18,009 bases of DNA. Source: JAVBRD01 sp031548365. GTDB taxonomy: Bacteria > Bacillota > Clostridia > Christensenellales > UBA1750. Position 1 is the first letter of the stretch; every line of letters begins with the position of its first letter. A program made the position numbers and the translations under genes. The stretch is from NCBI GenBank assembly GCA_031548365.1, contig JAVBRD010000024.1:1-18009 (forward strand), written 5' to 3'. Shown piece by piece: positions 6,798 to 13,158 of this stretch. The notes below the pieces were generated by a model. That model worked only from the letters and a program-made list of their open reading frames with translations, did no database searches and was not told where the DNA came from.

Positions 6798-7644
6798 TAG
6801 CGCGCGACAAAAGGTCGAGCACGTAGTTGGGGAGCGCGAAGCACCCCGCGTGGAGATCGGTGTTGTAGTAGCGTGTGGCCATGCCCAGCGCGTTCCAGCG
6901 GGCGGCGTCGAGATGCGCGACGGGGTCAATGCCTTTGGACGCGAAACCAAACAGCCAGTGGCCGGAGGGGTATGTCGGTATGTGTGCCTGATACACGCGC
7001 GCCACGTTGAAGATCGACTTGATGCGGCTGTACGCGCGGTTCATGGAGCGCATGTAGGTGTCGTAGTACGGGCTTTCCAGCTGGTTGACCAGCACGCCAT
7101 TTTCACGCAGCGCGTTGTGGCAGTTGCCGTAAAACTCGCGCGTAAACAAGCCTTCGCCCGGCCCAAATGGGTCGGTGGAGTCTACTATGACCAAGTCGTA
7201 AGCGTTCTTGCGGGTGCGGACGAACTTGAGACCGTCCTCGAAGTAAAGGTTGACGCGGGGGTCGTCCAGCGACTTGGCGGTGAAGGGCAGGTGTTCGCGC
7301 GAAACGTCCACCACCAGCTTGTCGATCTCGACCATGTCGATGCGCTCGATGGTGTTATAGCGCGTCAGTTCGCGCACCGTGCCGCCATCGCCTGCGCCGA
7401 TGACCAGCACGTCTCGAACAGCCGGACTGACCGCGAGCGGGATGTGTGTGATCATCTCATGATAGATGAACTCGTCTTTTTCCGTGAGCATGATCAGCCC
7501 GTCAAGCGTCATGAAGCGCCCGAACTCTTCCGATGTGAACACGTCGATCCGTTGAAACTCAGATTGGCCGCCGTAAAGCTGCCGCTCAACCTTGATGGAA
7601 AGCCGGACGTTGCTCGTGTGTTGTTCTGTATACCAAAGCTCCAC
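6790..7644 (-). CDS. speE: Spermidine synthase (polyamine aminopropyltransferase)
   Basis: Transfers the aminopropyl group of decarboxylated SAM to putrescine, giving spermidine and methylthioadenosine. The 284-residue protein starts MELWYTEQHT, the usual SpeE beginning, followed by the tetramerisation beta-hairpin region and YHEMITHIPL. The cofactor loop is VIGAGDGGTVRE (82-92), where most relatives have GGGDGG. The acidic residue of EIDKLV binds the ribose, and DSTDPFGPG (155-163) holds the catalytic Asp and the gate loop. The start is GTG at 7642-7644, six bases after GGAGG and two bases after the speA stop. It overlaps speB by 8 bp. The aminopropyl acceptor could also be another diamine, but agmatinase next door points to putrescine. 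Confidence 0.94.
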   Translation of the reverse strand: MELWYTEQHTSNVRLSIKVERQLYGGQSEFQRIDVFTSEEFGRFMTLDGLIMLTEKDEFIYHEMITHIPLAVSPAVRDVLVIGAGDGGTVRELTRYNTIERIDMVEIDKLVVDVSREHLPFTAKSLDDPRVNLYFEDGLKFVRTRKNAYDLVIVDSTDPFGPGEGLFTREFYGNCHNALRENGVLVNQLESPYYDTYMRSMNRAYSRIKSIFNVARVYQAHIPTYPSGHWLFGFASKGIDPVAHLDAARWNALGMATRYYNTDLHAGCFALPNYVLDLLSRAND

Positions 7645-7646
7645 GT

Positions 7647-9098
7647 TTAGTCCTCCATTACCTGCAGTGTCGACAGCGACTCGTCCAGCATGCCCATGAC
7701 AAAGCAGCCTTTGGCCTTTGAGTACGAGATGGTGTCGAGAATCGGCCGTGTGATCAGCTCGCCCGGCGCGAGGATGGGGATGCCCGGCGGATAGCACATG
7801 ATGGACTCGCCGCTGACGCGACCCACGGTCTTGTCAAACGCGACCGCTTCCTTTTTTGCGTAAAAAGCGGCCTTGGGCGTGAGTTCAACCTTGGGCGCGA
7901 TGTACTCCTGCCGGATGATCTGGCTCTTGGCGCGGGTGTATAGCCGCTTGATTTCCGCCATAGATGAGACGAGACGCTCAATCGCAAAGCGCGTGTCGCC
8001 CACGGAAACGATCGCCATGAGGTTGCCGAGGTCGCCGATCTCAACCTGGATGTCGTACTCGTCGCGCAGGATGTCGTGCACCTCAATGCCTGCAAGGCCG
8101 ATCTCGGTCGTATTGACGGAGAGCTTGGTCACGTCGTAATCACCGATGTCGTCCCCGTTGACGATGTCGCGCGAAAAAGCGTAGTACCCGCCCACGTTGG
8201 CCAGTTCGGCGCGCGCGTACTCTGCGAGACCGACGACCTTGGCAAACGTTTCCTTGCCGTGAATCGCCAGATTGCGGCGTGAGATGTCGAGCGACGCCAT
8301 CAAAAGATAGGAGCCGCTGGTCGTTTGCGTCAGGTTCATGATTTGCTTGACGTACGCCGCGTCCTCAGCATGGTTGATCACGAGGAGAGAGCTTTGCGTG
8401 AGTGATCCGCCTGTCTTGTGCACGCTGATCGCCGCCATGTCCGCGCCGGCCGCCATGGCGGATACGGGCAGATTGTCCCCGAAGTAGAAGTGCGTGCCGT
8501 GCGCCTCGTCACAAAGCACCTTCATGCCGTGCGCGTGCGCAAGCGCCACGATATCACGCAGACAGGAGCAGATGCCGTAGTACGTCGGATTGTTGACGAA
8601 CACGGCTTTTGCCTCCGGGTGCTCCTCAATCGCACGCCTGACGGACGCGGCCGACATGCCGAGCGGTATGCCAAGGCGCTCGCTAATGCCCGGATTGACA
8701 TATACAGGCACTGCGCCCGAGAGGATCAATGCGTTGATAGCGGAGCGGTGGACGTTGCGCGGCATGATGATCTTTTCGCCCTCTTTGACGCAGCTGAGGA
8801 TCATCGTTTGCACCGCAGCGGTCGTCCCGCCCACGCTGAAAAAGGCGGCAGAAGCGCCGAACGCTTCCGCCGCGAGCTGCTCCGCATCCCGAATGCATGA
8901 GGTCGGGTGGCACAGGTTGTCAAGCGGTCGCGCGGAGTTGACGTCCACGCTCACGCACTGCTTGCCGAGAAAATCGGTGAGCGCGGGATTGCCCACGCCT
9001 TTTTTGTGGCCGGGTACGTCGAACTGTACGACACGCGCGTTCTTGTGGCGAATGAGGGCCTCGTAAAGCGGGGCGCGCTCTTGGGTAAGCAAAGCCAC
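7647..9098 (-). CDS. speA: PLP-dependent arginine decarboxylase (Orn/Lys/Arg decarboxylase family)
   Basis: Fold-type I PLP decarboxylase of the Bacillus SpeA/YaaO type, without the N-terminal wing domain of the large enterobacterial enzymes. Landmarks (counted from the ATG at 9104): DVPGHKKG at 29-36, SVGGTTAAVQ near 90, the cofactor-binding CDEAHG at 198-203, and SVHKTGGSLTQSS with the Schiff-base Lys at 230. A C-terminal domain with CYPPGIPILAPGE follows. Presence of speB in the operon indicates arginine as substrate (arginine to agmatine); lysine or ornithine cannot be excluded by sequence. The SD GAGGGG abuts the ATG at 9104, so the GTG six bases further in (9096-9098) is preferred, though the ATG remains possible. 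It lies 14 bases after speD and two bases before speE. Confidence 0.92.
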   Translation of the reverse strand: MALLTQERAPLYEALIRHKNARVVQFDVPGHKKGVGNPALTDFLGKQCVSVDVNSARPLDNLCHPTSCIRDAEQLAAEAFGASAAFFSVGGTTAAVQTMILSCVKEGEKIIMPRNVHRSAINALILSGAVPVYVNPGISERLGIPLGMSAASVRRAIEEHPEAKAVFVNNPTYYGICSCLRDIVALAHAHGMKVLCDEAHGTHFYFGDNLPVSAMAAGADMAAISVHKTGGSLTQSSLLVINHAEDAAYVKQIMNLTQTTSGSYLLMASLDISRRNLAIHGKETFAKVVGLAEYARAELANVGGYYAFSRDIVNGDDIGDYDVTKLSVNTTEIGLAGIEVHDILRDEYDIQVEIGDLGNLMAIVSVGDTRFAIERLVSSMAEIKRLYTRAKSQIIRQEYIAPKVELTPKAAFYAKKEAVAFDKTVGRVSGESIMCYPPGIPILAPGELITRPILDTISYSKAKGCFVMGMLDESLSTLQVMED

Positions 9099-9112
9099 GG
9101 ACATCCCCTCGC

Positions 9113-9919
9113 TTAGTAAATGTTAACGCCGGAAAAGATCTCGATCATCTCTTTGCGCAAACTGTTGGTGATCTCCAGACGGCGCGTGGGGGGGATCTCG
9201 TAGACATCGGTGTTGAAGAGGTAGTGCTGCAACAGGATTTCCTTGATGAGCATTTTGGTGTGGAAAATGTTGGACTGGTAGACGTTGACGTCGATGGCGT
9301 CGTAGCGCTGGAGCGTCTTTTCATCCACATAGTTCTGAATAGACGTGATGTCGTGGTCGATGTAGCACTTTTTCCCATCGACCGCGCGCGTAAACCCGCG
9401 CACGCGGTAGTCAATCGTCATGATATCAGAATCAAAGCTCCCGATAAGGTAATCGAGCGCGTTGAGCGGGGAGATGCAGCCGCATGTCGAGACGTCGATG
9501 TCCACGCGGAACGTCGCGATGGCGTTGTCCGGGTGATACTCGGGGTAGGTGTGAACCGTGACGTGACTCTTGTCGAGATGTCCGACCACGGTGTCGCGCG
9601 TCGCGACAATCGCCGCCTCACCTTTGTTGCATGAGGGATCAACAAGTTGAACGGGCAGCATTTCCTCCGTGATCAGGAGTGTCACACTCGCGCCTTGCGG
9701 GTCATAGTCTTGCTTGGAGATGTTGAGGATGTGCGCACCGATGATGTTGGTGACATCGCACAGGATCTTCGTCAGGCGTTCGGAGTTATACTGTTCGTCA
9801 ATGTACGCGATGTAATCCTTCTGCTCCCGCTCGGATTTAGCGTAGCAGACATCGTATATGTTAAAACTCAGCGTTTTTGTCAGGTTGTTAAAGCCGTATA
9901 GCTTGAGCTTGTCGATCAA
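9113..9919 (-). CDS. speD: S-adenosylmethionine decarboxylase proenzyme, E. coli-type
   Basis: Makes decarboxylated SAM, the aminopropyl donor for SpeE. It is a pyruvoyl enzyme that cleaves itself. The 268-residue protein matches the long enterobacterial form (264 residues in E. coli) rather than the roughly 125-residue Bacillus form. Seen are KLKLYGFNNLTKTLSF at the N-terminus and QDYDPQGASVTLLI. HLDKSHVTVHTYPE follows; the bond before Ser118 is cut and Ser becomes the pyruvoyl group. VSTCGCISPLNALDYL contains the proton-donor Cys (146), and NIFHTKML follows. The start is TTG (9917-9919) after GGGAGGGAG; the upstream in-frame ATG at 9964 overlaps the promoter -10 and so should not be in the transcript. 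First gene of the polyamine operon. Confidence 0.94.
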   Translation of the reverse strand: MIDKLKLYGFNNLTKTLSFNIYDVCYAKSEREQKDYIAYIDEQYNSERLTKILCDVTNIIGAHILNISKQDYDPQGASVTLLITEEMLPVQLVDPSCNKGEAAIVATRDTVVGHLDKSHVTVHTYPEYHPDNAIATFRVDIDVSTCGCISPLNALDYLIGSFDSDIMTIDYRVRGFTRAVDGKKCYIDHDITSIQNYVDEKTLQRYDAIDVNVYQSNIFHTKMLIKEILLQHYLFNTDVYEIPPTRRLEITNSLRKEMIEIFSGVNIY

Positions 9920-9955
9920 CCCAGGATCTCCCTCCCTTTCCCATAAAATAAGCCG

Positions 9956-9984
9956 ATTATACATCGTGAAGGAGGCAATGTAAA
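9956..9984 (-). promoter_or_regulatory. Promoter of the speD-speA-speE-speB operon
   Basis: On the minus strand, TTTACA (9984-9979) and a consensus TATAAT (9961-9956) are separated by exactly 17 bases. An A-rich tract, AAAGAAAAAAATAT (about 10012-9999), sits just upstream where an UP element would lie. The predicted start near 9949 gives a leader of about 30 bases, holding only the SD GGGAGGGAG before the TTG of speD. No operator, attenuator or riboswitch is obvious in that short leader. Confidence 0.85.
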
Positions 9985-10024
9985 TATACGTGGCCAACGA
10001 TATTTTTTTCTTTGCCTTTAGCGC

Positions 10025-10945
10025 TCAACGGCAACAGCGGCGGGCATTAGATGAAAACGAGCAGCACGTTCGGTAATCATCGTTGACCGACCATGTCATC
10101 AGCCCGCAGACGCGGCGCAAAGGTGTCCTTTGTATATCGTTCCTTCGGCCGGTCCACAGCATGCACATGGCCTCTGAAACCGCCTCGGGCGGGAGATATC
10201 CGTTGGCTGCGACGCGGGGTGAAGAGGGAAGGCCGATCCTGAGTTTCTCCTGAGGGAGACCGCAGAACCATTCCCTCGTTTTCGCGATCTCGAACCCGCA
10301 CGCAAGCGCTTCAGTCATCGCGGAGACAAACGCGGGCGTACCCGGCGCATATACCTTGCCGTCGATGCCCATCATCGCGCCGCTGTTGTAGTACTGCATT
10401 TGAACCGTGCTCAGCCGCTCACGAAAACGATTGATCAACGGGATGTAGTTTCCCCACAATCCGCCGGTGCGCGATATCGCGCCTACCAGTCCCGCGGTTT
10501 CCGGCGCGAACGTGAGCAAAAAGCGCGCCGGAAGCCGTGAAAGGACGCACTCAAGCGCATCGCCAAGCTCTTCAACGGATCGCGGATCCTCAAGCCCTGC
10601 CTCGACGTCGACATCCAGTCCGCAGACGCCGAGTGAGTCAATCAGTGCGAGCAGCTCATCCGCGAATCGCTCTTGCTTACTCTTGCTCGACAGATCGAAC
10701 GACACGTCCGCACCGCCAAGCGAGAGCGTGACAGCGCGACCCGCGCCTATTTGCTCAAGGACTTCCGTTTTGCTCGGAGCGCGTCCGAGCATTGTCACGC
10801 CGCCGCTGCCCGTAGGCACAGCAAACGCAAGGATGATGTCCGTGTAAAAACACGGAGTGTCCGCAAGTGGCATCGGTTCCTCGTTGGGCGCGGTGTACGC
10901 GTGCCAGTAGCCCGCGAGAGAGCGGACGCAGGTTAGGTTGTTCAC
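10025..10945 (-). CDS. Glycoside hydrolase family 18-like (chitinase-like) protein
   Basis: A 306-residue TIM-barrel protein related to ChiD-type GH18 chitinases. It starts with LAGYWHAYT (strand 1), then IILAFAVPTG, VTLSLGG at 72-78 (the SxGG motif), the catalytic strand CGLDVDVEAG at 108-117, then VQMQYYNSG and LMTWSVNDD at the end. The family motif is DGxDxDxE; here the first Asp is Cys108, while Asp111, Asp113 and the acid Glu115 are kept. No signal peptide is seen with the GTG start (10943-10945) chosen from the SD GGGAGGGG, nor with the upstream in-frame ATG at 10975, so a cytoplasmic location is likely, which is odd for a chitinase. It lies between the terminator of the upstream operon and the spe promoter, with no clear terminator of its own. 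Substrate unknown. Confidence 0.82.
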   Translation of the reverse strand: MNNLTCVRSLAGYWHAYTAPNEEPMPLADTPCFYTDIILAFAVPTGSGGVTMLGRAPSKTEVLEQIGAGRAVTLSLGGADVSFDLSSKSKQERFADELLALIDSLGVCGLDVDVEAGLEDPRSVEELGDALECVLSRLPARFLLTFAPETAGLVGAISRTGGLWGNYIPLINRFRERLSTVQMQYYNSGAMMGIDGKVYAPGTPAFVSAMTEALACGFEIAKTREWFCGLPQEKLRIGLPSSPRVAANGYLPPEAVSEAMCMLWTGRRNDIQRTPLRRVCGLMTWSVNDDYRTCCSFSSNARRCCR

Positions 10946-10973
10946 ATGAAACCCCTCCCGTGTTTGCTGGTTC

Positions 10974-11001
10974 ATTCTACGCCGCGCGCGCATTTATACA
11001 A
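10974..11001 (-). promoter_or_regulatory. Weak candidate promoter of the GH18-like gene
   Basis: On the minus strand, TTGTAT (11001-10996) lies 16 bases before TAGAAT (10979-10974), immediately after the T-tract of the upstream terminator. The -10 is good but the -35 matches poorly and the spacer is GC-rich, so this is tentative. The position, between a terminator and the gene, is where a promoter is required. Confidence 0.35.
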
Positions 11002-11046
11002 CAAAAAAAGAGAACAAACCCGTGAGCGCGATTTGCGCGCCACGGG
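11000..11046 (-). terminator. Terminator closing the opp/ktr/mazG gene run
   Basis: On the minus strand, CCCGTG (11046-11041) pairs with CACGGG (11024-11019), and the stem is extended by GCGCG/CGCGC with a one-base bulge. The stem is followed by TTTGTTCTCTTTTTTTGTTG. It begins 23 bases after the stop of the 69-residue gene. The T-tract is long, so termination should be efficient. Confidence 0.88.
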
Positions 11047-11068
11047 CTGGCCATACTGTCAAGATGGA

Positions 11069-11278
11069 TCAGTCTCTGCGTTCGGACTTAACAAGCACCC
11101 CTTTGAAAAAATACTCTTCCGTATCGACATAGGGGTTCCACGTTGATTCTTTCACGATGCCGCATGTCCTGCAGACATCGGTTGATCCTCCGCTGCCATC
11201 GTGCGAATCGTACTTTTTGCGCTCCCAATCGTGATCGCGGTTAATCTTCAGTGAAGCGCACCGCTCGTATTCTTGCAT
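11069..11278 (-). CDS. Small CxxC protein, unknown function
   Basis: I do not recognise a family. The 69-residue hydrophilic protein contains a single CRTC pair (residues 36-39) flanked by DVCRTCGIVKES, like half a zinc ribbon, and a WNPYVDTEEYFF segment. Only one further cysteine (Cys7) and two histidines near the N-terminus could complete a metal site. The ATG at 11278 follows AGGGAAGG at good spacing and the gene sits 12 bases after the preceding stop, just before a strong terminator, all supporting a real gene. Its place as last gene of the MazG/hydrolase run says nothing clear about function. Confidence 0.72.
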   Translation of the reverse strand: MQEYERCASLKINRDHDWERKKYDSHDGSGGSTDVCRTCGIVKESTWNPYVDTEEYFFKGVLVKSERRD

Positions 11279-11290
11279 GAATACCTTCCC

Positions 11291-11698
11291 TTACAGCAGA
11301 TAGCGACCATAGACGATGAGGAACGCCACGATGCCCACCGCGGACAGCGCAAGCAGCACCAGCAGGATGCGGTTGAAATGATCGCCCTCGCGTTTGAGAC
11401 GCATGGTGTTAAACAAAAGGCCGATGCCGCTGATCATGATAGTGGCGATCAGGCACCCGAACGACGCTCGCAGATAAAACTGATCCCACATGCGCGGCTC
11501 GACATCCACATTGAACACACGCGTAAAAAAACTTTCGCGCGCGGGCTGCGCCTGACCGAGCATGAGCAGGCAGGTCAGGGAGAGTGCCAGTGCGATTGCG
11601 CTCATGATCTGGATGGCGCGTGTGACGCTGTCTTTTTTTTTGCGGCGATTAGCGGGTGGCGGATTGAGGAGTTCGGGAGGGATGCGCGTCGGTGTCAT
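11291..11698 (-). CDS. Three-helix membrane protein, unknown function
   Basis: I do not recognise a family. The 135-residue protein has a proline-rich and very basic N-terminus (NRRKKKDS), then three likely membrane helices at about 29-49 (IQIMSAIALALSLTCLLML), 76-97 (FGCLIATIMISGIGLLF) and 109-131 (ILLVLLALSAVGIVAFLIVY). A loop of about 25 residues, with FNVDVEPRMWDQF, lies between helices 1 and 2 and would face outward if the basic N-terminus is inside. The ATG at 11698 overlaps the stop of the MazG-like gene (ATGA) and lies seven bases after AAGGAGG, so the start is well supported. Confidence 0.78.
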   Translation of the reverse strand: MTPTRIPPELLNPPPANRRKKKDSVTRAIQIMSAIALALSLTCLLMLGQAQPARESFFTRVFNVDVEPRMWDQFYLRASFGCLIATIMISGIGLLFNTMRLKREGDHFNRILLVLLALSAVGIVAFLIVYGRYLL

Positions 11699-12399
11699 GT
11701 CATGACCTCCTTGGCGGGGATACCGTGCGCCTTGCGGCTGAGCTCATACGTGAAGCCTTGAGGATAACGCTTTCTAAGCTTGTCGACGTTGAGAGACGCG
11801 ATGTCGGATAGTTTCACCTTGAGCGTATCGGATGACCACATCACATACCAGAGAACATCGCCCAGTTCTTCGGTCAGATGGTCAAGATCCAATGCATGGC
11901 CTTGATAACGGTGTTTTTTGATGATCTCCGCAACCTCGCCCGCCTCGCCGCAAAGGCCGAGCGCGCCTTCAAGCAGGCGTTCGGTCTCATCGCCTTTGAC
12001 AAGGGCGACGGACATCATGTCCGCGTGATAGCCGCTGATGTCCAGAGGGGTGTCGTCAAGCGGCGGAAGGGGCGCGTCGTTGCGACGCAAACTTTGGTCG
12101 ACGGTGAACTGCTTGCCGTACCGCAGGTGAAGCTTGGCCATGTTGCGTCGCGCGACGGCGTCCATGGAAACCCGCGTGAGGTGGCACGCGAACGCGACGT
12201 ACCACATGACGTCGCCAAGCTCGCTCGCCAGGTGTTCGCGGTCGAGATCGTGTTTATGGAAACGCACTTTCTTAAGAGCGTCGGTGAACTCGCCTGCCTC
12301 CCCGCACACGCCCATCGCGGCGGCCACGAGGTCATCCCTGTCATCCTCGCGCTTTGTGTAGGTGCGCATCGCGAGAGACTGGTATTCCTGAAACGTCAT
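11695..12399 (-). CDS. Protein with two tandem MazG-like NTP pyrophosphohydrolase domains
   Basis: MazG-like all-alpha enzymes hydrolyse (d)NTPs or related nucleotides to monophosphates and pyrophosphate, often cleaning the nucleotide pool. The 234-residue protein holds two copies of the fold. Copy 1 (residues about 5-100) has GVCGEAGEFTDALKK with Glu34, Glu37 and Asp40, then SELGDVMWYV with Glu60 and Asp63. Copy 2 (about 125-220) has GLCGEAGEVAEIIKK with Glu152, Glu155 and Glu158, then EELGDVLWYV with Glu178 and Asp181. Each copy ends in a RYGKQF or RYPQGF segment. All metal-binding carboxylates are kept in both, so neither copy looks dead. The ATG at 12399 overlaps the stop of the preceding hydrolase (ATGA), and the gene overlaps the next by four bases. 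Substrate is unknown. Confidence 0.88.
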   Translation of the reverse strand: MTFQEYQSLAMRTYTKREDDRDDLVAAAMGVCGEAGEFTDALKKVRFHKHDLDREHLASELGDVMWYVAFACHLTRVSMDAVARRNMAKLHLRYGKQFTVDQSLRRNDAPLPPLDDTPLDISGYHADMMSVALVKGDETERLLEGALGLCGEAGEVAEIIKKHRYQGHALDLDHLTEELGDVLWYVMWSSDTLKVKLSDIASLNVDKLRKRYPQGFTYELSRKAHGIPAKEVMT

Positions 12400-13154
12400 G
12401 CTCCTGCCTCCGCAAAGAAATTGGCAACTGCGGGAAATACGATGTCTGTCTCCGGACCGATTGTCAGCACGTGTGCCGAACGCTCAAGCCAAAGCGCGCT
12501 CTTTCTCTCGGACGAAACGCCATTGGCAATGATGCTCACGCTTTCCGGCTTGACCGTCTCATCCAGCCGTGACTGAACGGTCAGCAAGGGGCAGGTAACG
12601 CGCGCAAGGCCGAGCTCGGCTTTGCGCATCAGGCGCGAAAGGTCAGACACGCGCCGCACGGGTGTGGCGTCGTAGCCAAAGTCGTACGCGGGGTCGAGCT
12701 CGTTGTGTGTTTTGAGCTTTTTCCATGGAGAGTAAGGCATAAAAGGCCAGACGAGCGGCGCAAGAGGCGCCGTCCAGTTGTAGATGCGCATAGGGGCCGC
12801 GAAAGTGGTGACCGCATCGCACAGCCCTTCCTCCGCGATGATGAGCGAGAGGACGCCTCCCATGGACAGACCTGCAGCGTAGAACCTGCGGTGTTTCGCG
12901 CGCATCTCGCGCGCCGCCTCAAGTGATGTGTTCAGCCATTGCCGATGGTTGGCGGCAAACATGTCCTCCACCTTACCGTTGTGCCCTGGCAACAATATCC
13001 CGCGCACAGTGAACCCGCGCGCATGCAGGTATTCACCCAGGGGTCTCATGTGAGAGGGTGAGCCGGTGAAGCCGTGAATCAGCAAGACGCCGTCTTCTCC
13101 GCCCTTGAGCGAGAACGGCTGCGCGTTTTGATGGTCAAAATCCTGTCTTGCCAC
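12396..13154 (-). CDS. Alpha/beta hydrolase, carboxylesterase or monoacylglycerol lipase type
   Basis: A serine hydrolase of 252 residues resembling Est30-like carboxylesterases and bacterial monoacylglycerol lipases. LLIHGFTGSPSHM (25-36) gives the oxyanion-hole segment, LPGHNG follows, and the nucleophile elbow is GLSMGG with Ser97. The acid lies in QSRLDETVKPES and the catalytic His in SAHVLTIG near the C-terminus. A short lid-like insertion with WTAPLAPLVWPFMPYSPW lies between. No signal peptide. The start is GTG (13152-13154), eight bases after GGGGG and four bases after the previous stop; a longer frame overlaps the neighbour and was not used. It overlaps the MazG-like gene by four bases. 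It is probably a paralogue of the next hydrolase upstream; ester substrate unknown. Confidence 0.88.
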   Translation of the reverse strand: MARQDFDHQNAQPFSLKGGEDGVLLIHGFTGSPSHMRPLGEYLHARGFTVRGILLPGHNGKVEDMFAANHRQWLNTSLEAAREMRAKHRRFYAAGLSMGGVLSLIIAEEGLCDAVTTFAAPMRIYNWTAPLAPLVWPFMPYSPWKKLKTHNELDPAYDFGYDATPVRRVSDLSRLMRKAELGLARVTCPLLTVQSRLDETVKPESVSIIANGVSSERKSALWLERSAHVLTIGPETDIVFPAVANFFAEAGA

Positions 13155-13158
13155 GAGA

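Noticed and set aside
6850..7650. Plus-strand frame of 266 codons opposite speE
   Set aside because: Mirror of the well-supported speE frame; the translation is low-complexity V/H/D-rich and matches no family.
10074..10110. Possible frameshift at the end of the GH18-like gene (Cys-rich tail)
   Set aside because: The tail after TWSVNDDYR looks unusual, but the frame is open up to TGA and I see no better ending in another frame, so I did not call it broken.
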